From contig CAWJFT010000003.1 in NCBI GenBank assembly GCA_963842235.1, positions 372,001-436,000 on the forward strand: 64,000 bases of DNA. Reading direction: 5' to 3'. Below are positions 32,726 through 40,408 of this stretch, piece after piece (position 1 is the stretch's first letter; every line of letters starts with the position of its first letter). A program made the position numbers and the translations under genes. The notes below the pieces were generated by a model. It searched no databases and was not told the DNA's origin. It saw only the letters and a list, made by a program, of their open reading frames with translations. Origin of the DNA: JACDAN01 sp963842235. GTDB taxonomy: Bacteria; Actinomycetota; Thermoleophilia; Gaiellales; Gaiellaceae.

Positions 32726-33574
32726 ATGGAGGAGATCACCGCACGAGCTTTGCTCGTGCCTGCGGCCGACGTGGGCGATGGGCTCACGACCTCCGTATCG
32801 CGGTCGGAGATCGAGGAGGTTCTCGAGAGCGAGGAAGCGCCGATTGAGCTCGTTCTCGATGTCACTCGTTTCTCCGACGGCAAAGCCGACGGGATGCACA
32901 ACTTCGCGGTCTCGTGGGAGCGCACCGACCTGGAACAGCTGCTGCAGCAGGCGCAGGGTGACGAGGTGATCCTCACCTTCGATCGCGAGGCGCTTCGCCA
33001 GGCGGTGGAGAGCGACGTGGAAGGGCACGGGATCCGAGAGACGGTGCTCGCCCTTGCCGTCGCGGCGACTGCCGCCACGGGAGCGGCCGCAACGGCTGCG
33101 GCCGAGCCCGGCCCGCTTCTCGGCGGCGGCGCCCAGATCTCGCAATCGGCCAGCCCGGACGACCGGGCGGTCTCGATGGCATCGCCGACGGCGGAGGCAT
33201 CAGTGGGTGTCGACGACCGGGCGGTGGCGCGCTCCGCGCCGACCCCCGACCCCGTCCTCGGCGTGGACGACCGTGCGGTTCCACGGACCACTCCCGTTCA
33301 GGCGCCGAGCGTGGCGCCCGACGACCGGGCGGTCCCTCGGGCAACCCCAGCGCCGACCTCCACGCCGACATCCGCGGTCTCGCCGGACGACCGAGCAGTT
33401 CCGCGGTCGACGCCGATCGAGGCGCCTGTGGTCGGCACGGCGACGGACACCGGGATCTCATGGGCACCCAGCCCGGCCGAGGCGACGGCCCTCGCCGGTG
33501 CGATCGCGCTCGCGATCACCGGCGCGTTCTTCGTCGTCGGCGGCCGGCGCAGGATGCGCCCCGGCCCGGCCTGA
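32726..33574 (+). CDS. protein with DDRAV repeats and a C-terminal membrane helix
   Basis: The 282-residue protein has an acidic N-terminal domain (about 1-105) and an Ala-rich hydrophobic segment (about 108-128). Five repeats of the core DDRAV spaced about 18-25 residues follow (SPDDRAV, VDDRAVAR, VDDRAVPR, APDDRAVPR, SPDDRAVPR), separated by Pro/Thr-rich linkers. A C-terminal helix (LAGAIALAITGAFFVVGG) and basic tail end it. It resembles a tail-anchored surface stalk. I do not recognise the family. Start is ATG 32726 with a good site (AAAGGAG). Confidence 0.72.
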   Translation: MEEITARALLVPAADVGDGLTTSVSRSEIEEVLESEEAPIELVLDVTRFSDGKADGMHNFAVSWERTDLEQLLQQAQGDEVILTFDREALRQAVESDVEGHGIRETVLALAVAATAATGAAATAAAEPGPLLGGGAQISQSASPDDRAVSMASPTAEASVGVDDRAVARSAPTPDPVLGVDDRAVPRTTPVQAPSVAPDDRAVPRATPAPTSTPTSAVSPDDRAVPRSTPIEAPVVGTATDTGISWAPSPAEATALAGAIALAITGAFFVVGGRRRMRPGPA

Positions 33575-33584
33575 GCAATCGGAA

Positions 33585-33620
33585 GAGCGGAGCGCTGCCT
33601 TGCTTAGCGGCGCTCCGCTC
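33585..33620 (+). terminator. terminator after the DDRAV-repeat gene
   Basis: GAGCGGAGCGC pairs with GCGCTCCGCTC (perfect 11-bp stem, 14-base loop), starting ten bases after the stop codon. Confidence 0.6.
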
Positions 33621-33628
33621 TCCCTACA

Positions 33629-33661
33629 GGCCAGGTCCAGGGGCCTGGCCCCTGGACACGG
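33629..33661. repeat. dispersed palindromic repeat, copy C (intergenic)
   Basis: This is the most regular copy: GTCCAGGGGCC, a central T, GGCCCCTGGAC is a perfect dyad, flanked by GGCCA and ACGG as in copies A and B. Confidence 0.7.
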
Positions 33662-33731
33662 CTCGAAGAGTCAACCGCCGGCTCGTACAAATTCTTTACG
33701 GCCGAGGGCAGAAACGCTCATATCGGCGGCG

Positions 33732-33737
33732 TAGCGT
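33732..33737 (+). promoter_or_regulatory. -10 box of the 33745 gene
   Basis: TAGCGT ends seven bases before the GTG at 33745. Confidence 0.4.
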
Positions 33738-33744
33738 CAAGGGC

Positions 33745-34002
33745 GTGAGCGAAGCGGCCCTCCCCGACCTCCGCCGGACGATCGGTTACCTGGTTGCCGA
33801 CGTCAAAGGACGAGTGGTCGGCCGGGTCGAGTGCCCGATGTACGGCAAGGCTCCGGACATTCCGGATGCGCTCGCCGTTCGCTCCGGCTTCCTCCCGCGA
33901 CGAAGGCGGCTCGTTCACGTCGACGCGATCCAGGAGATCGACGGCTCGAGCGGCGTCGTCGGTCTCAATGTTGCCCGGGAGACGATCAGGCCTTTCCTGT
34001 AG
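33745..34002 (+). CDS. small PRC-barrel-like protein
   Basis: The 85-residue protein starts SEAALPDLRRTIGYLVADVKGRVVGRVECP and ends VGLNVARETIRPFL. The GYLVADVKGRVVGRVE strand-turn-strand is like the start of PRC-barrel domains found in ribosome maturation and RNA-related proteins. The assignment is by pattern only. Start is GTG 33745. Confidence 0.55.
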   Translation: MSEAALPDLRRTIGYLVADVKGRVVGRVECPMYGKAPDIPDALAVRSGFLPRRRRLVHVDAIQEIDGSSGVVGLNVARETIRPFL

Positions 34003-34094
34003 TCGCGGCGCGTCTACTAGCGCAATCCGCGAAAAGAAGGAAAAATGCAACGGAGTCCTACCCACCGCTGCGGCGGGTGGGACGAACTGACGGC

Positions 34095-34126
34095 CGACTA
34101 CGAGCTGCATGTGCAGCTCGTAGTCG
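34095..34126. terminator. bidirectional terminator between convergent genes
   Basis: CGACTACGAGCTGCA and TGCAGCTCGTAGTCG form a perfect 15-bp arm with a two-base centre. It serves the 33745 gene on one strand and glnA on the other. A second, shorter hairpin (CCACCGC/GCGGGTGG) precedes it. Confidence 0.65.
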
Positions 34127-34134
34127 TTGTGGGG

Positions 34135-35499
34135 TCAGAGGACCGGCAGGTAGCGCTCGAGCTCCCAGCCCGTCAGCTGGACGCGGTAGTCGTCCCACTC
34201 CTTCCGCTTCAGCTCCACGTAGCGGTCGAAGATGTGCGGGCCGAGCGCCTGGCGCGCGAGCTCCGACTCCGCCAGCTCGTCGATCGCCTCGCCGAGCGTC
34301 TCGGGGAGCGAGGTGATCCCGCGCTCGCGCCGCTGCTCGGGCGTCAGGTGGTAGAGGTTCGTCTCCATCGGCTCCGGGAGCTCCAGGCCCTGCTCGATCC
34401 CGTCGAGCCCGGCGTGGAGCAGGCAGGCGAAGGTCAGGTACGGGTTGCAGGCCGGATCGGGACAGCGGATCTCGGCGCGGGTCGCCTGCTCGTGGCCGGG
34501 CTTGTAGACCGGAATCCGGATCAGCGCCGAGCGGTTCCGCTGTGACCAGGCCACGTAGACGGGCGCCTCATAGCCGGGGACGAGTCGCTTGTAGGAGTTG
34601 ACCCACTGCGCGAAGATGGCCGCGATCTCGCGTGCGTGGCGCAGCTGGCCGGCGATGAAGGCCTTGCCCTGCTCGGACAGATGCCACTTGTCCTCGGCGT
34701 CGAAGAATGCGTTCCGTCCGTCGGCGAAAAGCGACTGGTGCGTGTGCATGCCGGAGCCGTTCTCGCCGAAGATCGGTTTCGGCATGAAGGTCGCATGGAA
34801 GCCGGCCTTCTTCGCGACCTCCTTGACGATCAGGCGGTAGGTGACCGTGTGGTCGGCCATCGCGAGCGCGTCGGCGAAGCGCATGTCGATCTCGTGCTGT
34901 GAGGGGCCGACCTCATGGTGGACGTACTCGATCGGGATGCCCATGCCCTCGAGCGCGCGGACGGTCTGCTGGCGCAGCTCGGTGGCGGCGTCGAGCGTGG
35001 TCATCGCGAAGTAGCCGCCCTCGTCGAGCGTCTCCGTGCCCTTGTCGTCGCGGAAGATGAAGTACTCGAGCTCGGGGCCGACGTTGAAGGTGTCGAAGCC
35101 CATGCTCTTCATCCGCTCGAGCGCGCGCCGCAGGACGTAGCGCGAGTCGCCGTCGTAGGGCTTGCCGTCCGGCGTGACGATGTCGCAGATCATCCGGGCG
35201 ACCTTCGTCTCGCCCTCGACCCACGGCATGAGCTGGAACGTCTCGGGGTCGGGGATAGCGACCATGTCCGACTCCTCGATCGCGTTGAAGCCGGTGATCG
35301 ACGAGCCGTCGAAGCCCATGCCGTCGTTCATGGCGTCCTCGAGCTCGGCCGGCGTGATCGCGAAGCTCTTCAGGTGCCCTTCGATGTCAGTGAACCAGAG
35401 GAGAACGAACTCGACCTTTTCCTCCTGCGCCACGCCGAGCGCCTTGCGCCGGGCCTCCGGATCGGACGTCGCTCTCTCCCTCGACTCCACCTGCGCCAT
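34135..35499 (-). CDS. glnA: glutamine synthetase, type I (alpha-like)
   Basis: The 454-residue enzyme makes glutamine from glutamate, ammonia and ATP. Motifs are GFDGSSI near 65, GPELEYFIF near 141, EVGPSQHEID near 213, the ATP-binding MPKPIFGENGSGMHTHQSL near 260 and NRSALIRIP near 340. The segment NLYHLTPEQRRERGI differs from the classical adenylylation site, so control by adenylylation is doubtful. Start is ATG 35499 with AAGGAGG upstream. Its leader has a terminator and overlapping hairpin shared with the second glnA. Confidence 0.94.
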   Translation of the reverse strand: MAQVESRERATSDPEARRKALGVAQEEKVEFVLLWFTDIEGHLKSFAITPAELEDAMNDGMGFDGSSITGFNAIEESDMVAIPDPETFQLMPWVEGETKVARMICDIVTPDGKPYDGDSRYVLRRALERMKSMGFDTFNVGPELEYFIFRDDKGTETLDEGGYFAMTTLDAATELRQQTVRALEGMGIPIEYVHHEVGPSQHEIDMRFADALAMADHTVTYRLIVKEVAKKAGFHATFMPKPIFGENGSGMHTHQSLFADGRNAFFDAEDKWHLSEQGKAFIAGQLRHAREIAAIFAQWVNSYKRLVPGYEAPVYVAWSQRNRSALIRIPVYKPGHEQATRAEIRCPDPACNPYLTFACLLHAGLDGIEQGLELPEPMETNLYHLTPEQRRERGITSLPETLGEAIDELAESELARQALGPHIFDRYVELKRKEWDDYRVQLTGWELERYLPVL

Positions 35500-35518
35500 C
35501 TACGCCTCCTTCAATGAG

Positions 35519-35545
35519 AAAAGCCCCGGGCAGGCGCCCGAGGCT
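35519..35545 (-). terminator. attenuator terminator before glnA (34135-35499)
   Basis: On the minus strand AGCCTCGGGC, loop GCCT, GCCCGGGGCT then TTT: a 10-bp stem with one U-G pair and a U-run. It lies 20 bases before glnA, so glnA needs read-through. Confidence 0.75.
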
Positions 35546-35568
35546 CCGTTGCCTCCATGCCTTCGGAG
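35540..35568 (-). promoter_or_regulatory. antiterminator/ANTAR-like hairpins before glnA (34135-35499)
   Basis: GAGGC-AACGGA-GCCTC (35540-35555) is a hairpin with a six-base loop, A at loop position 1 and G at position 4. Its 3' arm is part of the terminator's 5' arm. Just upstream, CTCCG-AAGGCA-TGGAG can form a second six-base loop with the same A and G. A 7-bp GGCTCCG/CGGAGCC stem is an alternative antiterminator. Confidence 0.6.
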
Positions 35569-35577
35569 CCTAACACT

Positions 35578-36837
35578 TCATGCCGGCGCCTCGGCCTCCT
35601 CGAGCTCGGGCTCGCGGCCGCCGTGGCGGATGGCCCGAAGGAAGAGCGCGATCGTCGGCGTGAGGAGCAGGCCGGTTGCGACGAGTGCCGCACGCAGGGA
35701 GGCGACGGTGCCGACGACGCCGATGGCCGGTCCGCCCGCGACCTCACCGATTGCATCGGCCTGGCTGGCGATCGAGTTCACCGTCGCGCGTACGCTCGAG
35801 TCCTCGATGTTCTTGTTGAGCCACGTGGCGTAGAGCGGATCCTTGAGCCGGCGTGCGAGGCGCGCCACGAGGTAGGCGATCGCCGCGACCGCGAAGCTCG
35901 CGGCCAGGCCGAAGATCACGACGGAGACCGAGAGGACGATCGTCAGGCCCAAAAGCGTTCGAGCGAGCTTCGAGTTGTCGGCGTGCTCGAACTGCGGGAC
36001 GAGGAAGGACGTGATCACGATCCCGGCCACGAGCCCGACGATGTTGAAGACGCCGAACCAGACAACCGGGTCGAGGCCGAAAAGTTCCGGCAGGCCCACG
36101 TCGCGGATCAGATGCGCCTCCCAGAGCCGGTCGAGCCCCTCCGAGGCGGCGCCGGCGAAGAAGGTGATCCCGACGATGAGGAGGAGGATGTTGTGTCCCC
36201 GCACGAGTCTTCCGCCGGTGACGGCGGTCGTCGTCATCGCACGCAGCGGGGAGGTGCGCTCCTCGACTGGTCGACGCACGAATCCGTGCTCGGGCATCAC
36301 GAAGATGCAGACGATCCCGGTCGCCACCGAAACGACTCCGCCGAAGACGATTCCGGCCCCGAGGTGCTGCGTCGCGATCGCGACGCCCAGGCCGGCGCCG
36401 ACAATCGCGCCGAGGTACGAGAACTGGGTTCCGCGCAGGAAGACACGGCCTATCCCCTCGACGCCGTGCTCGTCGGTGATCCATGCCTCCCACGCGCCGC
36501 TCATGAAGGTGCCGGCGATGCCACGAATGATTGCCGCAACGACGATCACCCAGTAGACCGGGACGAGGCCGAAGAGGACAAGCGACGCTCCGGCCATGAT
36601 CATCCCGACGATGATCGAGAGTCGGCGGCTGTACGTGTCGGCGACCACCCCTGTCGGAACCTCGAATAAGAAGATTGCGATCTCGCTGACGGTCCCCAGC
36701 AGGACGAGCTGGAGCGGGTTCACTCCGACGTCCTGGACGAGGTAGACGGCCCAGACGGTGAACGCCGCCTGCATCCCAAGCGTGTCGAAGAACTCCATGC
36801 CGTAGAAAACCTTCACGGCGTCGAACCGCTGTCTCAC
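35578..36837 (-). CDS. MFS transporter
   Basis: The 419-residue protein has about twelve transmembrane helices. The loop after helix 2 reads FEVPTGVVADTYSRR, the usual MFS motif A region. The substrate is unknown; it is most like small-molecule/drug efflux MFS proteins. Start is GTG 36837, overlapping the GNAT stop by four bases. It is the last gene of the ABC-ATPase, permease, GNAT, MFS operon. glnA begins 78 bases after its stop, with no promoter I can see in between, so some glnA transcription may come from this operon through the attenuator. Confidence 0.85.
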   Translation of the reverse strand: MRQRFDAVKVFYGMEFFDTLGMQAAFTVWAVYLVQDVGVNPLQLVLLGTVSEIAIFLFEVPTGVVADTYSRRLSIIVGMIMAGASLVLFGLVPVYWVIVVAAIIRGIAGTFMSGAWEAWITDEHGVEGIGRVFLRGTQFSYLGAIVGAGLGVAIATQHLGAGIVFGGVVSVATGIVCIFVMPEHGFVRRPVEERTSPLRAMTTTAVTGGRLVRGHNILLLIVGITFFAGAASEGLDRLWEAHLIRDVGLPELFGLDPVVWFGVFNIVGLVAGIVITSFLVPQFEHADNSKLARTLLGLTIVLSVSVVIFGLAASFAVAAIAYLVARLARRLKDPLYATWLNKNIEDSSVRATVNSIASQADAIGEVAGGPAIGVVGTVASLRAALVATGLLLTPTIALFLRAIRHGGREPELEEAEAPA

Positions 36838-37691
36838 GGTCGCCTCCGCATCGAGATCCAGGCGGGCTGGGGCATGTACCCCAGCCCGAGGTTGATCGCC
36901 TGCATGCCCTCGTTTCGGTCCTGCGTGAACGTGATCAGCTCGCGGTAGCCGTTCTCGGCCGCCCACGCGATCTCAGTGCGCTTGAGCATCGTCGCGATCC
37001 CTCTGCGCCGGTGCGAGCGGCGGGTCGCCGTCAACCCGTGCTCGAGGCGTTCGGGGCCTCGCTCTATCAGCCCGGCGACGCCGACGACCTCGCTGTCGTC
37101 GAGCGCGACGAACGCAACCGGTCCCGGCACCTCTTCCTCGAGCCAGACCTCGTACGACGGCGTGTCGATCTGTACCTCCGTCGGCAGGTCGGCAAACGCT
37201 TCGCGCGTGAGCTCATACGCCGCGTCGTGCAGGTCCTCGGTCAGCTCCACGACCTGAATGCCGTCGAGCGGCGTCGGCGCCTGCTCGCCGCCGCGAAGCT
37301 CGAGCACGAGCTCGACCTGGCGGCCGTACTCCTCGAACCCGCGGCGCTCGGACCACGCGAGCGACTCGGGCTCCGCTTCCGAGACCATCGTCGAGAGCCA
37401 CTCCGGCTCGAGGTCGCGGGCGTGAGCGACCAGCGGCTCGAACAACGCTGAGCCGAGGCCGCGCCGGCGCTCCTCGGGGAGGACGCGGACACCGACGTAC
37501 AACCGCCCGGCCGAGTCCGTCGGCGCCACGCAGCCGACCCCCACGTCTTCGGCGACGAGGTACAGCCGTTCCGGCTGACGGGCGATGCGGCGCCTGATCT
37601 CGTCGACGCGAATCGGCTCGCGCGGCGTGATGGCGTTCCAGACCTCGCACCAGCACGCGAGGTCGGCGTCGGTCTCTGCGCGCCGGATCAT
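36834..37691 (-). CDS. tandem GNAT acetyltransferase
   Basis: The 285-residue protein has two GNAT folds. The first has VRVLPEERRRGLGSALF near residues 68-84, and the second LTATRRSHRRRGIATMLKR near 222-240, both acetyl-CoA loops. It resembles mycothiol-synthase-like and drug N-acetyltransferase proteins in layout, but the substrate is not clear. The start overlaps the permease stop by four bases. The operon context (ABC exporter and MFS) would suit modification of a toxic small molecule; this is inference. Confidence 0.8.
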   Translation of the reverse strand: MIRRAETDADLACWCEVWNAITPREPIRVDEIRRRIARQPERLYLVAEDVGVGCVAPTDSAGRLYVGVRVLPEERRRGLGSALFEPLVAHARDLEPEWLSTMVSEAEPESLAWSERRGFEEYGRQVELVLELRGGEQAPTPLDGIQVVELTEDLHDAAYELTREAFADLPTEVQIDTPSYEVWLEEEVPGPVAFVALDDSEVVGVAGLIERGPERLEHGLTATRRSHRRRGIATMLKRTEIAWAAENGYRELITFTQDRNEGMQAINLGLGYMPQPAWISMRRRP

Positions 37692-38524
37692 CCCGACCTC
37701 TTCAGCTTGCCGTGCTGCTTTGCGTACCGCTCGCCGCGGCGGAAGACCCAGAGGCCGAGAGGAATCGAGACGATGCCGATGACCACGAGCGGCCAGAGCT
37801 CGTCGCCCATCGCGCTCAGGCCGTCACCGTCGAGGATCGCGTCGCGCAGGCCGTCGAGCGCATACGTCGCGGGCGAGATCTTCGAGAAGAACTGCATCCA
37901 CTCCGGGAGCACGTCGACCGGGTAGTAGACGCCGGAGACCACGAGGAGGATCCCCTGCGCCATGAACCCGAGCTGTGTTCCCTTCTCGGGCGAGATCAGC
38001 GGCAGGACTGCGGTCATCATCCCGATCCCGATGAACGAGAAGGAGGCGATGAGCAGCACGACGAGCGCGGCGAGGAAGTCCGCGTGGCTCAAGTCGAGGC
38101 TGAAGAACAGGGCCACCACGCCGAAGAGCAGGATCGCGCGGACGATCCCGTAGACGATCGCGAACAGGCCCATCCCGAACAGGTGGACCGGCCGCGAAAG
38201 CGGCGCCATGAACGTGTACTCGATCGTCCCTTCCCAGCGCTCCCAGGCGACGGTCTCGGTCAGGATCTCGAAGATCACGCCGAGGTAGGCCCAGACGACG
38301 GCGCCGACGAGCAGCGTCGTCGTCAGGCGCTCGACGTCGACGTTGCCGCCGGTCGCCTCCACGCCCTCGCCGATGAAGACGATCGTCAGGGTGTTGGCGA
38401 CCGTCCAGACGAAGAACGCGATGTCCCACCAGATGTAGCGCTTGACGAGGTAGACGTTGCGCTCGAAGACGCCGGCGAGCCCGATCAGCTCGTGGCGGAG
38501 GACGGCTGCGGCTCCTTGCGGCAT
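37688..38524 (-). CDS. ABC-2 type exporter permease
   Basis: The 278-residue protein has six transmembrane helices and the ABC-2 signature region around EGTIEYTFMAPLSRPVHLFG. It pairs with the ATPase encoded just upstream (start shares one base with its stop), as in DrrA/DrrB-type exporters. Start is taken as ATG 38524; TTG at 38527 is also in frame. The substrate is unknown. Confidence 0.87.
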   Translation of the reverse strand: MPQGAAAVLRHELIGLAGVFERNVYLVKRYIWWDIAFFVWTVANTLTIVFIGEGVEATGGNVDVERLTTTLLVGAVVWAYLGVIFEILTETVAWERWEGTIEYTFMAPLSRPVHLFGMGLFAIVYGIVRAILLFGVVALFFSLDLSHADFLAALVVLLIASFSFIGIGMMTAVLPLISPEKGTQLGFMAQGILLVVSGVYYPVDVLPEWMQFFSKISPATYALDGLRDAILDGDGLSAMGDELWPLVVIGIVSIPLGLWVFRRGERYAKQHGKLKRSG

Positions 38525-39351
38525 CAATCCTCCTCCTCGGCAGGTTCGTCTTCGAACGCCTTTCCGGTCGCGGCGAAGAACGCCTCTTCCAGCGTCTCGG
38601 CGTCGTATTTGCGCTTGAGCTCATCCGCGGGAGCGAGCTCGATCAGGCGGCCGCGGTCGAGGATCCCGACGCGCTCGGCCAGCTCCTCGGCTTCCACGAG
38701 ATCGTGCGTGCAGAGGAGCACGGTGGCGTCGTGCAGCTCGCGGATCTCGCGGATGAACGCCTGCACCTCGATCTTCGAGCGCGGGTCGAGACCCGTCGTC
38801 GGCTCGTCGAGCAGCAGGACGATAGGCGCGGTCAGGAGCGCGCGCGCGAGCGCGACCTTCTGCTGCATGCCGCGCGAGAGGTCCTCCATCGGCTCGCCGA
38901 TTCGATCCCGCGGGAAGCCGACCCGCTCGAGGATCTCGGGGATCTGCTTCTTCGTCGCGCGGGGCGGCATCCCGTAGAAGCGGGCCGCGTAGCTCAGGTT
39001 CTCCGTCGCGGACATCTTCTTGAAGAACGAGGCCTCGACGGAGACGCGGTTGATCAGCCGCCGGACGGCTCTGGTCTCGGTGAAGACGTCGTGACCGAAG
39101 ATGCGCGCGCCGCCGCCGTCGTTCAGGAGCAGCGTCGAGAGCAGCCGGATCAGCGTCGACTTGCCCGAGCCGTTCTGGCCGAGGATCGCCACCGTCTCGC
39201 CGCGCCTGACCTCGAACGACACGCCGTCGAGGGCCGCGACGCGCTTGCGGCGCCGGCGCAGGCCCTCACGGCCGTCGTTGCGGAAGAACTCCTTGCGGAG
39301 ATCGTCCACGACGACGGCGGGCGTTCCATTCGTGTTGTGCGTTTCGGTCAT
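38524..39351 (-). CDS. ABC transporter ATPase (DrrA-like)
   Basis: The 275-residue ATPase has Walker A GQNGSGKST, the signature LSRGMQQKVALARAL and Walker B VLLLDEPTTGLDP, with HDLVEAEELAERVGIL after it. The Lys/Arg-rich insert near residues 30-40 (REGLRRRRKRVAALDG) is unusual but seen in some exporters. Start is ATG 39351 with AGGAGA upstream. It is the first gene of a four-gene operon and is preceded by a leaderless seven-codon ORF and a hairpin. Confidence 0.9.
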   Translation of the reverse strand: MTETHNTNGTPAVVVDDLRKEFFRNDGREGLRRRRKRVAALDGVSFEVRRGETVAILGQNGSGKSTLIRLLSTLLLNDGGGARIFGHDVFTETRAVRRLINRVSVEASFFKKMSATENLSYAARFYGMPPRATKKQIPEILERVGFPRDRIGEPMEDLSRGMQQKVALARALLTAPIVLLLDEPTTGLDPRSKIEVQAFIREIRELHDATVLLCTHDLVEAEELAERVGILDRGRLIELAPADELKRKYDAETLEEAFFAATGKAFEDEPAEEED

Positions 39352-39369
39352 GCGATGTCTCCTGCGGTC

Positions 39370-39430
39370 TTGAAAGGGGCGAGAACAGGCTTCAGCCGGG
39401 CCCCGCAAGGGAGGCCCGCGAGCCGTTGCA
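39370..39430 (-). promoter_or_regulatory. leader hairpin before the ABC exporter operon
   Basis: CGGGCC (minus strand) pairs with GGCCCG across a ten-base loop, extended by GGCT/AGCC, between the leader ORF and the ATPase gene. A moderately U-rich stretch follows. It could act as a ribosome-controlled attenuator. Confidence 0.45.
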
Positions 39431-39435
39431 GTTGC

Positions 39436-39459
39436 TCAGCCGACCGGGAACATCAGCAC
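39436..39459 (-). CDS. leaderless leader peptide ORF (seven codons)
   Basis: GTG 39459 to TGA 39436 encodes VLMFPVG. The promoter lies so close that the start codon is at or within a base or two of the predicted transcription start. An in-frame GTG at 39468 would lie upstream of that start. Confidence 0.5.
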   Translation of the reverse strand: MLMFPVG

Positions 39460-39466
39460 GCCGTCC

Positions 39467-39496
39467 ACCTTAGCCAGCCTGTGGCGCGCCGGTCAA
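39467..39496 (-). promoter_or_regulatory. promoter of the ABC-ABC-GNAT-MFS operon
   Basis: TTGACC (39491-39496), 18 bases, TAAGGT (39467-39472) on the minus strand. This is the clearest two-box promoter in the window. Confidence 0.65.
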
Positions 39497-39504
39497 GGGC
39501 CGAG

Positions 39505-39903
39505 CTAGCAGGAGCGAGGTATCGAGGCCCGGAGCCGCTTCGGCTTCAGCCCCGCGCTGAGGCCTCTTAGCGACGCGGGCAGCCGGTACCACTTCCCGCG
39601 CTGAAAGCGCCCGCAGTTGAGACCGTGGACCCGGATCGCCGTGGCGCTGATGATCGCGCCGGCGGGGCCGTCCCGGAAGCGGAGCTGGAAGATCGGCGAG
39701 CCCACAGACGGCGTCGGCGCTCGGACGACCCGGCTCGAGCCCCACAGGAGATTGCTGAACGCGCGGGCCTGGCCGGGGTCGCCGACCACGCGGCAATGCG
39801 CGGCGCCACAGATGCGCAGGTCACCGGGTCGGATCTCCTTGGCCCAGGCGCACGTCGCGATCACTGCGGCACTGATGAGGAGGGATCCCAGCAGCCTCGC
39901 CAT
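39505..39903 (-). CDS. small secreted protein of unknown function
   Basis: The 132-residue protein has a signal peptide (MARLLGSLLISAAVIATCAWA) and four later cysteines (ICGAAHC, LNCGRF, the C-terminal SC). I do not recognise it. Start is ATG 39903. Confidence 0.55.
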   Translation of the reverse strand: MARLLGSLLISAAVIATCAWAKEIRPGDLRICGAAHCRVVGDPGQARAFSNLLWGSSRVVRAPTPSVGSPIFQLRFRDGPAGAIISATAIRVHGLNCGRFQRGKWYRLPASLRGLSAGLKPKRLRASIPRSC

Positions 39904-39938
39904 ACACAACTACGTCTCGACGGGCGAGGAGGTTCCCT

Positions 39939-40142
39939 TCAGTCAGACTCGCCGCGCGCGGCGCGTTCGGCTGCCCACTTCGCTTCGTAGTACGCCTGCC
40001 ACTCGTCAGAGTTCTGCGGCGGCTCCCACCCGGGGCGCTCTTCGCGCAGCTTGGCGTCGTGGTAAGCGATGCGTTCACGGAGGAGACGGTCTGTTCGCGC
40101 GAACTGCTCGCGGTGGCGCTCGAAAAACTCGCGGTTACTCAT
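39939..40142 (-). CDS. small charged helical protein, 67 residues
   Basis: It starts MSNREFFERHREQFARTDRL and is rich in Arg, Glu and Trp, with no signal or membrane segment. Its start overlaps the stop of the preceding small ORF by eight bases. The function is unknown. Confidence 0.5.
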   Translation of the reverse strand: MSNREFFERHREQFARTDRLLRERIAYHDAKLREERPGWEPPQNSDEWQAYYEAKWAAERAARGESD

Positions 40143-40263
40143 CCGCTTCTTCTTCATCGTCCTCTCCGAAGTGTTGCACCAGCTGCAGCAGCAACATCTT
40201 GATGTCCCAGAGTCCCGCCAGAACAGCGTCCACGTCCTCGCGCTGCCAGGTGTGATCCGCCAC
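40135..40263 (-). CDS. small protein, 42 residues
   Basis: It starts VADHTWQREDVDAVLAGLWD and continues with a helix (KMLLLQLVQHFG) and an acidic tail EDDEEEADE. The overlap with the 67-residue ORF suggests translational coupling. The function is unknown. Confidence 0.45.
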   Translation of the reverse strand: MADHTWQREDVDAVLAGLWDIKMLLLQLVQHFGEDDEEEADE

Positions 40264-40330
40264 TGAGGCAGTCTGAGGCGCTGCCGGCGAGGATCGCAAG
40301 ACGCACTTCCGGGCCTGTCCGAAGGAGGGG

Positions 40331-40359
40331 TTGTCTCCGTCCGGTGCAATCGTTACCTT
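40331..40359 (+). promoter_or_regulatory. promoter of glnA (40456-41904)
   Basis: TTGTCT (40331-40336), 17 bases, TACCTT (40354-40359). Transcription would start at about 40366, exactly where the leader hairpins begin. Confidence 0.5.
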
Positions 40360-40366
40360 TTGATCA

Positions 40367-40408
40367 GGCACGCGCCGCCGACGGTGCGCGCCGAGGCAAT
40401 GGAGCCTC
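40367..40408 (+). promoter_or_regulatory. ANTAR-like double hairpin before glnA (40456-41904)
   Basis: The first hairpin (40367-40392) has a 10-bp stem with one mismatch and the six-base loop GCCGAC. The second follows without a gap: GAGGC-AATGGA-GCCTC (40393-40408), a six-base loop with A1 and G4. Its 3' arm is also the 5' arm of the terminator. Confidence 0.6.

Noticed and set aside
32973..33467. CRISPR-like or tandem DNA repeats in the DDRAV region
   Set aside because: The repeats are at protein level with variable linkers; there are no uniform repeat-spacer units.
39939..40263. Toxin-antitoxin pair
   Set aside because: Size and overlap fit, but neither protein shows a toxin or DNA-binding antitoxin motif.
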